64,000 bases of DNA. Source: Gilvimarinus sp. 2_MG-2023. GTDB taxonomy: Bacteria; Pseudomonadota; Gammaproteobacteria; Pseudomonadales; Cellvibrionaceae. Made by a program: the position numbers and the translations under genes. The notes under the pieces are model-generated. The model was not told where the DNA came from and searched no databases. It was given only the letters and a program-made list of their open reading frames with translations. Shown here one piece after another: positions 1 to 9,126 of this stretch. The DNA lies in the NCBI RefSeq assembly GCF_030547685.1, contig NZ_JAUOQM010000034.1, positions 1 to 64,000 of the forward strand. The letters are read 5' to 3'. How positions within the stretch are numbered: position 1 is the stretch's first letter; each line of letters begins with the position of its first letter.

Positions 1-435
1 ATCTCGGTGGCCCGCCAGCCCGTCTTGTGGGCGATGGTGATCGCGGTGGGGGTATTGTTGTCCGATTGGACGTTACCGCTGTGGTTGGCTAATACCCTCG
101 ATTTGTTAGGTGGCTTTACCATCCCATTAATGATGATAACTCTCGGAGTGTCTTTGGCGCGATTAAAAGTCACTCGCTGGTATCGCAGCGTGCTATTTAG
201 TGTGATGCGCTTAGCCGGTGGTTTATTAGCCGGTTGGTTGATGTGTTTGGCTCTGGGGTTAACCGGGGTTGAGCGCGGCGTGGTGTTGCTGCAATCGGCC
301 ATGCCAGTGGCTGTGTTTAGCTACTTATTGACGCTGCGTTACAATCGTGATCACCAAGAGGTGGCCGCAATTGTTGTCACCTCTACAATTTTGGCTTTTA
401 TTGGGATGCCGGTACTGCTGTGGGCCGTGCTCTAA
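1..435 (+). CDS. AEC-family (auxin efflux carrier type) transporter, C-terminal part
   Basis: The reading frame is open from the first base, so this is the 3' end of a gene starting upstream. The visible 144 residues form about four to five hydrophobic helices ending a few residues before the stop, with the stretch GGFTIPLMMITLGVSLA typical of the second half of AEC permeases. These are inner-membrane secondary carriers; members export or import organic acids, amino acids or, by name, auxin, and the substrate here cannot be told. The first in-frame GTG at position 7 is not taken as a real start because helix density continues from the window edge. Confidence 0.75.
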   Translation: MSVARQPVLWAMVIAVGVLLSDWTLPLWLANTLDLLGGFTIPLMMITLGVSLARLKVTRWYRSVLFSVMRLAGGLLAGWLMCLALGLTGVERGVVLLQSAMPVAVFSYLLTLRYNRDHQEVAAIVVTSTILAFIGMPVLLWAVL

Positions 436-518
436 ACACCAGTTCAAGGCTTTAGGCTCTTGCCCAAGACTTGCGCTTACTATACGCTTGGCGCGGCATT
501 AAATAGACGGAGATAAGC

Positions 519-1379
519 ATGGCCGGTGTGCGTGAAATCATATTAACTTTTAGTTGTCAGGACAGCTTAGGCTTAGTGGCCCGAGTGGCCGGTGTATTCG
601 CTGAACGCGGTTTTAATATTACCGAGTCGTCCCAGTTTGAGGATACCTCAGCCAAACGATTTTTTATGCGCACCGTTTTTGATTGCCCGCCTGAAATTAC
701 CATGGCCGATGTGGAAGCGCTGTTTCAGCCAGTGGCGGATGACTACCAAATGGATTGGCAGATCAGCGATACTGCATGCAAGCCTAAGGTGCTGATTGCC
801 GTATCCCAGTGGGGCCACTGTTTAAGTAATCTATTGAATAGTTGGAAGGTGGGTTCGCTGCCCATTGATATTGTCGGCGTTGTGTCGAATCACGAAGTGA
901 TGCGACCATTGACCGAGTGGTACGAGTTGCCGTTTCATTACCTGCCGGTTAACGCCGAGACTAAACCTGAACAAGAGGCTGCGATTTGGTCATTGATGCA
1001 ATCAACAGAAGCCGACTGTTTAGTGTTAGCGCGCTATATGCAAATTCTCTCCGACGATCTTTGTCAAAAGCTTTCCGGGCGTGCTATTAATATTCACCAC
1101 TCCTTCCTGCCTGGTTTTAAAGGTGCCAAGCCCTACCATCAAGCGTATGAGCGCGGTGTTAAATTGATTGGTGCCACGGCGCACTTTGTCACCGCAGATC
1201 TCGACGAGGGGCCAATTATCGAACAGGCCGTTGAGCGTGTCTCGCATGTTAATTCGCCCGAGCAAATGGCGGAGATAGGTCGCGATATCGAAGCGGTGGT
1301 CCTTAACCGAGCGCTGCGCTGGCATGCCGAGCACCGGGTATTGCTCAATGGCACTAAGACGGTGGTGTTTTCTCGCTAA
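519..1379 (+). CDS. purU: Formyltetrahydrofolate deformylase
   Basis: PurU hydrolyses 10-formyltetrahydrofolate to tetrahydrofolate and formate, supplying formate for PurT and balancing the one-carbon pool in the cytoplasm. The 286-residue protein has an N-terminal ACT domain (about residues 7-80, with CQDSLGLVARVAGVFAERG), then a formyltransferase-like domain. The catalytic Asn-His-Asp set is visible in INIHHSFLPGFKGAKPYHQA and ATAHFVTADLDEGPII. Length matches the family (about 280-290). The ATG start is preceded by ACGGAGATAAGC, a good ribosome site. It is monocistronic, followed by a strong terminator. Confidence 0.95.
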   Translation: MAGVREIILTFSCQDSLGLVARVAGVFAERGFNITESSQFEDTSAKRFFMRTVFDCPPEITMADVEALFQPVADDYQMDWQISDTACKPKVLIAVSQWGHCLSNLLNSWKVGSLPIDIVGVVSNHEVMRPLTEWYELPFHYLPVNAETKPEQEAAIWSLMQSTEADCLVLARYMQILSDDLCQKLSGRAINIHHSFLPGFKGAKPYHQAYERGVKLIGATAHFVTADLDEGPIIEQAVERVSHVNSPEQMAEIGRDIEAVVLNRALRWHAEHRVLLNGTKTVVFSR

Positions 1380-1407
1380 ACTCGTCAAAACGCTGGTAAA
1401 AAATTCG

Positions 1408-1444
1408 AAGGGCTTGCCTGATTATAGTGCAAGCCCTTTTTTTT
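1408..1444 (+). terminator. Rho-independent terminator of purU
   Basis: A perfect 10-bp stem (AAGGGCTTGC / GCAAGCCCTT) with an 11-base loop runs directly into eight T residues at 1437-1444. Confidence 0.9.
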
Positions 1445-1562
1445 GCCCCGATTTAAAGCGGTATATTTTGTAGGGTTTGAGTTAACCCCTTATTTTAATG
1501 TCGATTTTTCTGCCAGAGAGATTGGCTTAAATTCTGCTATGTGAAAGTTATGTCCAATATAA

Positions 1563-1584
1563 GCAAACCGCTATGACGGTTTGC
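1563..1584 (+). promoter_or_regulatory. Hairpin in the leader of the chemoreceptor gene
   Basis: GCAAACCG and CGGTTTGC form a perfect 8-bp inverted repeat with a 6-base loop. The repeat ends 16 bases before the ATG at 1601, so in RNA it would sit just upstream of the ribosome site AAGAGAA. It could be an operator or a translational control hairpin; the sequence alone does not decide. Confidence 0.35.
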
Positions 1585-1600
1585 ACCGCAAAGAGAATCC

Positions 1601-3742
1601 ATGATGTTACAAAGTGAACGTATGCAGCTGTCCAGCGCTGAGAGGCGATGGCTAGGTTGGTGGGGCGGTAACGGCAAATTGAGCTTAAGTTGGTCCTGTT
1701 GGGTTAACCGCAGTCGCTATGCTCTGATGGAGCAGGCGTTTGAAAGTATTGCCAATACACGTATTCGAATTATGCATCAGTGGGTAGAGTCCCAGTGGCG
1801 GCACATGCAAGGTGTAGCGGCCCGGTTTGAGCAGGCGGATACCGAGCTGGCGGTGCTCTTGCCACGCCAACGACAGCGCATGAAAGACTGCTCAGAGCTT
1901 TTTGTCGTTAGTGCCGAAGGTGAGGTATTGGCCTCGACCTTTGCCGAGCATGTTGGTCAGCGCGATGTCGATAAAAAAGCGTTAGGTCATGGTTTAACGG
2001 ATATATTTTTGCACGGACCCTACGTCGACCGTCTAACCGAGCGTATTGGCCCATCCAGTTCGAAATTTCACGATGCAGTGACGTTAATGTTTTACTTGCC
2101 CATTACGCTGGACTCGGGTGAGACGGCTTGTCTTTGTGCCCGCTACCCTAATGACGTACTGAGCGATCTTATACAGCGTGAAGCTGGGCATATTTTTACC
2201 GAGTCGGGCGATAACTACCTATTTATGGTGGAGTCGAAGTTTGATAAACGCATCGCCTCAGGCACCGCCTTATCGCGCTCGCGTTTTGAAGATGACACCT
2301 TCTCTCATGGTGAAAACCTCAAATCGGGTATTCACACAGGCTTTGGTGTGGTTAAAGTTCGAGAGCACACTGAGTTTGAAATTCACTTTACCGATCCGGC
2401 CACCGGCCAACTCCATCCCGGTGTACGCGAAACCATTAAAAACGGCAATAATCTCTATGTGACCTACCCAGGTTACTCAGATTATCGTCATATACCGGTG
2501 ATTGGTAAAGGAGTGACCTTTAGTTTAAAGGGGTCACCGGATACTTGGGGGATGATGTGTGAAGCGGATCTAGAAGAGGTGTACCGCTTTCGCTCGGTAA
2601 CCTACACCATGATGCGGCTCTACATACTGGCGGTGGCACTCGCATTTACTGGCAACAGCTTACTGCATGCTTACACCAGCCTACCTTTGTGGCAGATTAA
2701 TATCGCCACCGGCGCATTGCTGTTAATAACCGGCCAAATCTTTAAAGCGAGTGGACCGCGGCGCCTGGCAAGGCGAATCGGCAAGATGACCGAGATGATT
2801 CACACCATCGCCGAAGGTGGCGGCAACTTGCGCCAGCGCCTCGACACAAGACGTTTGGCGGCGGATGAGACCGGCGATCTGGGGCGCTGGACCAATAGCT
2901 TTATCGATAATTTAGATACGATAGTTGGAGAGGTCATTGGGGCTGCGCAAGATGTCAAAAGCAATAGCGATCAAATGCTCGATCGCAATGAAGAGGCGCA
3001 CCACACAACACAAACCGTATCCGACTCTATTACTCAGATGCTGCAGTTGATTGAAAGTCAGGTCGGTGAAATCAGTAACGCCAGCACCACCGCTGACCAA
3101 ATGAAACGTACAATGGACGATGTGGTAGCGGCTGCGCGAGGACAGCTGTCGGCCGTGCAAACCGGCACACAATCCATTCGTGACGTGGTCGATAATTCAG
3201 CCAAAACCATTCAAAGTCTCAGCGTGCAAACCACAGAAATTGCGAGCATGGTCAGTATGATAGGTGGGATTACAGAGCAGACCAACTTGTTGGCGCTCAA
3301 CGCTGCGATTGAAGCTGCGCGCGCGGGCGAACACGGGCGGGGATTCTCAGTGGTGGCCGATGAGGTGCGTTCATTAGCGGCAAGAACCGCGAACGTGGCC
3401 GATGAAATCAGTCAGAAAATATTATCAATACAGACAGAATCGCAAACAGCGGCCAATTATATGGAGACCAGTGTCGAAGAGGTTGATCGCGGCTTGCGAC
3501 TGGCCGAAGCGTCGTCATCAGATAATACCGAGCTGCATGAAATTGTTGCCAATATGTTTAATGCAATTCAGCACATTGAGCATACCAGTCGACAAAGTGG
3601 CGATAGAGTTCGGGAAGTGGCAAGTTCCAGTGATGCAATGTCACAAGTGTATCGGGTGCTTAGAGGTAGCTCTGATCGGTTACAAAATACGGCAGTCACA
3701 CTGCATCAATTAGTGGATTCTTTTCAGGTGACCGCACGTTAG
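1601..3742 (+). CDS. Methyl-accepting chemotaxis protein with N-terminal sensor and paired central membrane helices
   Basis: The protein (713 aa) is a chemoreceptor-type signal transducer that would control CheA. Residues 1-335 form a large soluble-looking region containing PDC/Cache-like stretches ([30 protein letters not shown]). Two hydrophobic helices follow at about 337-358 and 364-385, separated by only about five residues. A HAMP-like linker (386-445) and a signalling domain complete it; the conserved hairpin tip, with [20 protein letters not shown], lies near residue 560. No hydrophobic segment is seen near the N terminus, so both the sensor and the signalling domain are predicted on the cytoplasmic side, which is unusual. 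The tandem ATG start gives little ambiguity. Confidence 0.88.
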   Translation: MMLQSERMQLSSAERRWLGWWGGNGKLSLSWSCWVNRSRYALMEQAFESIANTRIRIMHQWVESQWRHMQGVAARFEQADTELAVLLPRQRQRMKDCSELFVVSAEGEVLASTFAEHVGQRDVDKKALGHGLTDIFLHGPYVDRLTERIGPSSSKFHDAVTLMFYLPITLDSGETACLCARYPNDVLSDLIQREAGHIFTESGDNYLFMVESKFDKRIASGTALSRSRFEDDTFSHGENLKSGIHTGFGVVKVREHTEFEIHFTDPATGQLHPGVRETIKNGNNLYVTYPGYSDYRHIPVIGKGVTFSLKGSPDTWGMMCEADLEEVYRFRSVTYTMMRLYILAVALAFTGNSLLHAYTSLPLWQINIATGALLLITGQIFKASGPRRLARRIGKMTEMIHTIAEGGGNLRQRLDTRRLAADETGDLGRWTNSFIDNLDTIVGEVIGAAQDVKSNSDQMLDRNEEAHHTTQTVSDSITQMLQLIESQVGEISNASTTADQMKRTMDDVVAAARGQLSAVQTGTQSIRDVVDNSAKTIQSLSVQTTEIASMVSMIGGITEQTNLLALNAAIEAARAGEHGRGFSVVADEVRSLAARTANVADEISQKILSIQTESQTAANYMETSVEEVDRGLRLAEASSSDNTELHEIVANMFNAIQHIEHTSRQSGDRVREVASSSDAMSQVYRVLRGSSDRLQNTAVTLHQLVDSFQVTAR

Positions 3743-3746
3743 AGTA

Positions 3747-3785
3747 CAGCCGGTCATAACGTTGATACACCGTTATGACCGGCTG
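3747..3785. terminator. Bidirectional terminator between the chemoreceptor and yihY-type genes
   Basis: A perfect 15-bp inverted repeat (CAGCCGGTCATAACG / CGTTATGACCGGCTG) with a 9-base loop lies between two convergent genes. It is followed by AGTTTATTTA on the + strand and preceded by GTACTCTAA on the - strand. Confidence 0.75.
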
Positions 3786-3792
3786 AGTTTAT

Positions 3793-5163
3793 TTAATGGG
3801 TAGCGGTCTGTGAGTTGCGAACCCAGTCGGCAATGGATTGGTCTTCCAGCATATCGGCGGTTGCCAACTCAATTTGGTTCATTAAGCGGTTAACCTCGGT
3901 ATGTCTTTGCAGTGAAGATGGCAGGTCGGTCTCCTGAGTTCTAACGGCCAAAATCAGCTCTTGTAAAGTAATATGATCCAGTGAACGCGCCGGCACCAGC
4001 TGGTTGGCCGCGGGCCCAGCATGAATAACGATATTGTGTTTGAGTAATTTGGCAATAATGCGTTGGATAACGTCTGGCCCTACGGAAAGGCCGGATTCCA
4101 TGGCAGTAATAGATACACCACCTCCGTCGCGATCAAACTGTTGGGCCACATCAAACATAATGGCCAAGCCTGTCATTTCATCAATTCGTGCGGCCGGAGG
4201 ATTAACTCGCGAACGCGTAATTTGTTGGGCGTGCTGCGAGTAAAAGGCCACAGAGGCACCAATCAGCAATATCAGCCAAGCTAAATATAACCAAATCAAC
4301 AATAAAATGCCCACCGCAAAACCGGAATAAATAGCGGTATAGTTGCCAGAATTAGAAACGAAAAGCGTAAAACCAAATATAGAGGTCTGCCAAATAAAAC
4401 CTGCCACCAGGCCGCCTAAAAAGGCGTGGCGCAGTTTGACTTTGGTGTTAGGTATAAAAGTATAAAGAAAGGTGAATAAGCCAATAATAATAAGGTAGGG
4501 CGTAAGCTTGGTAGCTACGCTAAACAACCAGCCCAGCGGCGCAAAGCTAATTACCTGCTGCACGGCGGCACTGTTTACCAAAGCTGCGGTGGCCCCCATG
4601 GCGGAAAATACCAGCAGAGGGCCAATCATAATAACGCTCAAATAACTGGCAAAGCGTTGAGCCAGCGAGCGACTTTCGCTAACGCGCCAAATCTCATTGA
4701 ACGAGCGCTCGATTTTCTGAATCAGAGACACCACGGTAAAGATTAATAAGCCGAGGCCTACCGAGCCTAGTACACCGACCTTGATGTTATCGACAAAGCC
4801 TAGAATATTGTCCACCACCTCTGGGCCGCGTTCACCTAGAGGTGTGGCCAGTACATTCTGCAAGACCGGTTCTAACTGATTGTGAACACCAAAGCCTTTT
4901 AACACCGAAAAACTCAACGCCAAAAAAGGCACTAATGACAGCAAAGTGGTGTACACCAGACTCATGGCGTGCAGAGTGATATAGCCACGAGCAAGATCGC
5001 GTATTACCGCCACCAGTACGCGTGATAAGTGCCAGAAGCGTTGATGAGGTTTAGAGCGGTGAGCGGTTTCGACTTGCCATAGCCACTTATCCAGCCTTTT
5101 AAAGGCCACCTCCAAGCGGCTGCCGACAGGTTCCGCGGGGTTCTGTTCGGTTTGATTGCTCAT
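3793..5163 (-). CDS. YihY/BrkB-family inner membrane protein
   Basis: This 456-residue protein has the YihY (once called RNase BN or BrkB) architecture: an amphipathic N terminus, a membrane core of about six helices from residue 55 to 305, then a soluble C-terminal region of about 140 residues resembling a winged-helix fold (DEMTGLAIMFDVAQQFDRDGG, then a helix-turn-helix-like region). Family motifs seen include SLVYTTLLSLVPFLALSFSV near residue 85 and the run GFIWQTSIFGFTLFVSNSGN. The function of the family is not established; the old RNase BN assignment belongs to another gene. It stands alone between convergent and co-directional neighbours. Confidence 0.85.
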   Translation of the reverse strand: MSNQTEQNPAEPVGSRLEVAFKRLDKWLWQVETAHRSKPHQRFWHLSRVLVAVIRDLARGYITLHAMSLVYTTLLSLVPFLALSFSVLKGFGVHNQLEPVLQNVLATPLGERGPEVVDNILGFVDNIKVGVLGSVGLGLLIFTVVSLIQKIERSFNEIWRVSESRSLAQRFASYLSVIMIGPLLVFSAMGATAALVNSAAVQQVISFAPLGWLFSVATKLTPYLIIIGLFTFLYTFIPNTKVKLRHAFLGGLVAGFIWQTSIFGFTLFVSNSGNYTAIYSGFAVGILLLIWLYLAWLILLIGASVAFYSQHAQQITRSRVNPPAARIDEMTGLAIMFDVAQQFDRDGGGVSITAMESGLSVGPDVIQRIIAKLLKHNIVIHAGPAANQLVPARSLDHITLQELILAVRTQETDLPSSLQRHTEVNRLMNQIELATADMLEDQSIADWVRNSQTATH

Positions 5164-5240
5164 TGGTTGTATTCCATCATTTATAAAATTATAGGCAGTC
5201 GTTACTAGGCAACGAGACTGTGAAACACCCGTTAAACAGG

Positions 5241-7070
5241 TTATCCAGCATTATCGTCGTCTGCAGTAGACTGCTTTTCTTTGGGCTCAGGGATGAGACT
5301 TAAAATGGTGCAGCTCGCGCTATTTTTTAACGGCGTCTCATCGCTAAAAGGCTTTACTTTGCCTTTGTCGGTTATCGCGAATAAAAAGATTGCACTGGTA
5401 TCTTGTTGGCGTAAATCATCGAGCCCAAAGGTCTCAGAGAGTTTGGTCGCTTTTATTTCGGCCCCAGTGTGCACCATGCTGGCCAATTTGGCGTAGGTCA
5501 TATCATTGCGAAACAGTGCAGAGCCTTTAAGTTGAGCGGCTACCTGATGCTTTTCTGTTTTATCAGTATCACCGCTGGTACGAATGGTAAAAACATGCGA
5601 GTCACCAAACTCATTGCGAAAGTGCATGCTGGCAATAACGTTGAGTTCTTTCAGCGGTGACATGGCCATCAGATTGCCAATACCTGTTAAATCCAGTCGG
5701 TCGCCGGCAAATTCTGATACTGGGTTGCCGTAGAATGTTTTTAACCCAGCCATGCGCGCTGCGCGAATATTTTCCCAATTAGAGTCACTGACAATAACCG
5801 CTAACGACTGTTGTTTTAACGCGAGAGCAATCTTGCGAGCGACCGAGTTGGCCCCCAAAATAAGCACGCCACGGGGCTCGGGTTCGACAATGCCCAATAT
5901 TCTCGCCAGGGGGCGGGCGGTAGCGCTTTGAAAAATCACCGTACCGAGAATTACCGCAAAGGTAAGAGGTACCAACACTTCAGCATCGGTAAAACCCTGG
6001 TCGGTTAAGCGCAGGGCAAACAGGGCGGATACCGCTGCGGCCACAATGCCACGTGGGGCAATCCAGCTGAGCAGTATGCGTTCGCGAAAGCCGATATTTG
6101 AGCCAAGGGTGGCCAAAAGCACCGAAATGGGCCGGGCCACAAATTGAATGACAACCAGCAGCAACAGGGGGCCTAGGGCAATAATACCGAGCAACTGTTG
6201 GGTGGGTAAGCGGGCGGCCAGAATAATAAACAGCCCAGAAATAAACAGAATCGTTAAGTTTTCTTTAAAATTTAATATATTGTGAATATGAACCCCGCGC
6301 ATATTGCCCAGCCACATACCCATCACGGTAACCCCCAGCAGACCAGACTCATGGGCCAGGTGGTTACAAAAAGCAAAAACCATAAACAAGATGCTTAAGG
6401 TGGCCAGATTTTGCAGGTATTCGGGCAGTCGTCGCCCCGCCAGAATTTTGCCTAATGCGTAACCGGCAGCGGCGCCGATGGATAGACCCACGACAATAAT
6501 TTCGGTAAAGAGCAGTAGGCTTTGGCTAAAAGCCGCGCCTTGGGTTTGCGAGACAATAAATTCATAGACCACAACCACCAGCAAAGCGCCGATTGGATCA
6601 ATTATAATGCCTTCCCAACGCAGAATATTGGCTACTCTTTCCGAGGGGCGCACACTGCGAAGTAAGGGGGTAACAACCGTGGGGCCAGTAACCACCATCA
6701 GTGCACCAAACAGAATAGATATTTCCCAGCTGAGATCGAATAGAAAATGTGTGGTTACGGCGACAATCAACCAGGTGACCGGGGCCGCCACGGTGATCAT
6801 TCGGCGTACGACGGCGGAGATATGCCCCAGTTCATTGAAATTTAATGTCAGACTGCCCTCAAACAGAATAACCGCCACCGCCAATGAGACCAATGGGAAC
6901 AATAAATCACCAAATAACTCGTCGGGTGATAACAACCCGCTTATCGGGCCCAGAGCAAGGCCGGCCAGCAGTAAAAAGAGAATGGCAGGCAGACGGGCAA
7001 GCCAGGCACTCCACTGACAAAATAAGGCGGTGATACCAATGACGGCTATCGCCAGAGCAGTTTCGTGCAT
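5241..7070 (-). CDS. CPA1-type cation:proton antiporter with C-terminal nucleotide-binding (TrkA-N like) region
   Basis: The 609-residue protein combines an antiporter membrane domain (about 12-13 helices, residues 1-395) with a cytosolic C-terminal domain beginning EPEPRGVLILGANSVARKIA, a Rossmann motif typical of TrkA-N/RCK regulatory domains. The membrane part carries the CPA1 signatures LFEGSLTLNFNEL, VVTGPTVVTPLLR and EGIIIDPIGAL, with the ion-binding Asp in the last. Such proteins exchange Na+ or K+ for protons across the inner membrane and serve pH and salt homeostasis; ion choice cannot be read here. The gene is transcribed alone and runs in the same direction as the BrkB-like gene 77 bases downstream. 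Confidence 0.9.
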   Translation of the reverse strand: MHETALAIAVIGITALFCQWSAWLARLPAILFLLLAGLALGPISGLLSPDELFGDLLFPLVSLAVAVILFEGSLTLNFNELGHISAVVRRMITVAAPVTWLIVAVTTHFLFDLSWEISILFGALMVVTGPTVVTPLLRSVRPSERVANILRWEGIIIDPIGALLVVVVYEFIVSQTQGAAFSQSLLLFTEIIVVGLSIGAAAGYALGKILAGRRLPEYLQNLATLSILFMVFAFCNHLAHESGLLGVTVMGMWLGNMRGVHIHNILNFKENLTILFISGLFIILAARLPTQQLLGIIALGPLLLLVVIQFVARPISVLLATLGSNIGFRERILLSWIAPRGIVAAAVSALFALRLTDQGFTDAEVLVPLTFAVILGTVIFQSATARPLARILGIVEPEPRGVLILGANSVARKIALALKQQSLAVIVSDSNWENIRAARMAGLKTFYGNPVSEFAGDRLDLTGIGNLMAMSPLKELNVIASMHFRNEFGDSHVFTIRTSGDTDKTEKHQVAAQLKGSALFRNDMTYAKLASMVHTGAEIKATKLSETFGLDDLRQQDTSAIFLFAITDKGKVKPFSDETPLKNSASCTILSLIPEPKEKQSTADDDNAG

Positions 7071-7264
7071 ACATCATCCTTAGCAATTTATTCAGATTCG
7101 ATCGCTACTCATCTTAGCCGATAGGGTCTAAAATGGCGAAAAGCAAAGTGCGAACACCCATAATAATTATAGGTGTTTTGGGTTGTGTTCAACGGCGCTA
7201 AGCGCTATGACTTCACTATCCACAGTAATTCCCCGTGAACTCTTAGGGTAAGAGGGCTTAAATT

Positions 7265-7705
7265 ATGACTGACCGCGACAGCTTTTGTAATAACTTTCCG
7301 ATCACGGCTGAAATAAACGTGCAGTGGGGCGAAATGGATGCCTTTGGCCATGTTAATAATGTGATTTATTTACGCTACTTTGAAACCGCGCGCATTGCTT
7401 ACTTGCGCCATGTGGCCGCCACCGGTGTGCTGGATATGACTCGGGTGCTACCGGTTTTGTCTGAAACCCAGTGTCGCTACCTGCGGCCGGTGCGTTTTCC
7501 CGACACATTACTGGTGGGGTGCACCGTGACCGAGGTGCACGAGCATGGGATTACTCAAGATTACGAAATATTCAGTACCGAGCAAGGCAAGGTGGTGTCT
7601 ACCGGTATCGCTAAAATTGTACTGCTCGATAAACAATCGCAACGCAAAGCGCTGGTAGCCCCTGAGTTGCACGAGCAGATTAAACTTATCGAGGCGATGG
7701 AGTAG
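7265..7705 (+). CDS. Hotdog-fold acyl-CoA thioesterase (4HBT family)
   Basis: The 146-residue protein fits the YbgC/FadM-like 4-hydroxybenzoyl-CoA thioesterase family, which hydrolyses acyl-CoA or acyl-ACP thioesters. The active-site helix motif is clear: VQWGEMDAFGHVNNVIYLRY, with the catalytic Asp and His of the D-x-x-x-H-V-N pattern, followed by FETARIAYLRH. Length matches a single hotdog domain. The ATG at 7265 follows TAAGAGGGCTTAAATT, a fair ribosome site. A DUF6164 gene starts three bases after its stop, so the two are probably one operon. The natural substrate cannot be inferred. Confidence 0.88.
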   Translation: MTDRDSFCNNFPITAEINVQWGEMDAFGHVNNVIYLRYFETARIAYLRHVAATGVLDMTRVLPVLSETQCRYLRPVRFPDTLLVGCTVTEVHEHGITQDYEIFSTEQGKVVSTGIAKIVLLDKQSQRKALVAPELHEQIKLIEAME

Positions 7706-7708
7706 ATT

Positions 7709-8071
7709 TTGGCCCACCTTTTAATGAAAACCGCGGGCGCCACCCCGGAGGAAGTTGACGGCTTTGTGGAAGCACTGGAGCAAGCGGGTATCTCTTGCTA
7801 TGTCACACAATCAGGTCGATGGAGAATTGGGGTAGATGCACTCTGGTTGAGCGATAAAGCCGATATCGAACGAGCCCATGCTGTGGGCGCTGAGTATCAG
7901 GCGCGTTTTGCCCAGCAGTCGCGAGCGCAGCATCGGGCGATGCGCGCCCGCGGTGAGCCGGTTAATTTTGTCGCGCATGCCGCGCAGCACCCCTTCAAGA
8001 CAATGGCCGGGGTATTGGCCATTGTCTTTATTCTGGGGGTGTCCTTACTGCCGTTTATCCGCGGCGTATAA
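7709..8071 (+). CDS. DUF6164-family protein with C-terminal membrane anchor
   Basis: This 120-residue protein resembles the DUF6164 family of small uncharacterised proteins: an N-terminal alpha/beta region (residues 1-60, with the family-like ISCYVTQSGRWRIGVDALWL), a basic Arg-rich helix, then one transmembrane helix near the C terminus (about 95-116). The best start is TTG at 7709, three bases after the thioesterase stop, giving MAHLLMKT; an ATG five codons further in is the alternative. Its 3' end overlaps the convergent peptidyl-prolyl isomerase gene by 17 bases. No function is known. Confidence 0.7.
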   Translation: MAHLLMKTAGATPEEVDGFVEALEQAGISCYVTQSGRWRIGVDALWLSDKADIERAHAVGAEYQARFAQQSRAQHRAMRARGEPVNFVAHAAQHPFKTMAGVLAIVFILGVSLLPFIRGV

Positions 8072-8858
8072 GTTTACGGCCGAGACTGCCGAGTGCGAGT
8101 AGAGCCAGTAAACGTAAGCCAAAGCTGCCGCCACCACCGCTGCCGTCACCACCGCTGCCGCTGTCAGCAGTGGCCGTTGTTGGTGTTGGGTTTAACCCAG
8201 CGGCCGTGTCTGGGGCGGCATCTAAAACCATAATGTTTTGAATGAGTACGATGTTTTCTTCGGTCGGCAGAGTTTCAGCGTCTATATCTTCTTGGCTGTA
8301 GTCGCGAACCGGTACCACATCAAATACGCCCGAATCCCAAAAAAGTTCGGGTGTGAAGTTGGCGCGGGCTAAATCAGCTATGGCATCAACTATGGCCATA
8401 CCATTGCCGGTTACCTCGCCAAATACCGTAAAGCCCTCGTTTTGATTGTCCAGGTTAGCACTATTGTTACCTAGGTTAAAAAACCACTGGCTAGTCGCGC
8501 TATTGGGGCTTGAGCCTATTTTGGCCATGGCAATGGTGCCGCGTAAATTGGCAAACACCGGCTCATTGACGACCGGCTCGTTGGTGGCGATCGCACTCAC
8601 ACTGTCGTTGTCTAAGTCAAAGGAAAATCCGCCCCCCTGCACCACAAAACTGGGCACAGAGCGATGTATAAAGGTGTTCTCATAAGCGCCCGAGTCGACA
8701 TACTCTAAAAAGTTGGCGACGGTTTCGGGGGTATCTTGATCGTATAAGTTGACTTCAAAATCACCCATCACGGTTTGAAATTGCACGGTGGTGGCGAGCG
8801 CTGCACTGGCACACAGGTAAAGAGTGGCGCTGCAAAGTGTTTTAACGGTGAAAGACAT
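8055..8858 (-). CDS. Secreted cyclophilin-type peptidyl-prolyl isomerase with GlyGly-CTERM-like tail
   Basis: The protein has a signal peptide (cleavage near ASAALA-TT), a cyclophilin domain (residues about 25-195, with TPETVANFLEYVDSGAYENT, FIHRSVPSFVVQGGGF and ATSQWFFNLGNNSANLD) and a C-terminal tripartite tail: a Gly/Ser-rich linker (about residues 230-243), a hydrophobic segment and the basic end GRKLIRRG. That tail matches the GlyGly-CTERM sorting signal processed by rhombosortase, so the protein is probably surface-directed. The start at 8858 is preferred because GAGG lies six bases upstream; an ATG four codons earlier (8870) is possible. The 3' end overlaps the DUF6164 gene. Confidence 0.85.
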   Translation of the reverse strand: MSFTVKTLCSATLYLCASAALATTVQFQTVMGDFEVNLYDQDTPETVANFLEYVDSGAYENTFIHRSVPSFVVQGGGFSFDLDNDSVSAIATNEPVVNEPVFANLRGTIAMAKIGSSPNSATSQWFFNLGNNSANLDNQNEGFTVFGEVTGNGMAIVDAIADLARANFTPELFWDSGVFDVVPVRDYSQEDIDAETLPTEENIVLIQNIMVLDAAPDTAAGLNPTPTTATADSGSGGDGSGGGGSFGLRLLALLALGSLGRKLIRRG

Positions 8859-9126
8859 TAGGGGCCTCATAAAGCCTAGAGTTGGCAGAAGTTGATAATG
8901 AAAATACTATTTATTTATAGCGATAAGACTAACTTATTTTATCCGCCAAATTTGTAACAAAGTGTAGGATTTTTGATAAACTTTTAACGCCTATGTCAGC
9001 CCACCTTAATAACGCTCATTATTTAAACCCATTGGATGGATAAAATAATGCGCGTGAAGAAAATTCTGGCATGGATAAATCCTAACGAAATATTCAAAAT
9101 GTCATTAAGTTCGAGTAGGCATATCT

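Noticed and set aside
8950-8985. A third TGTAAC site as a candidate ECF promoter
   Set aside because: Sixteen bases downstream the sequence is GATAAA, with no C[C/G]TCTA, and no plus-strand gene follows.
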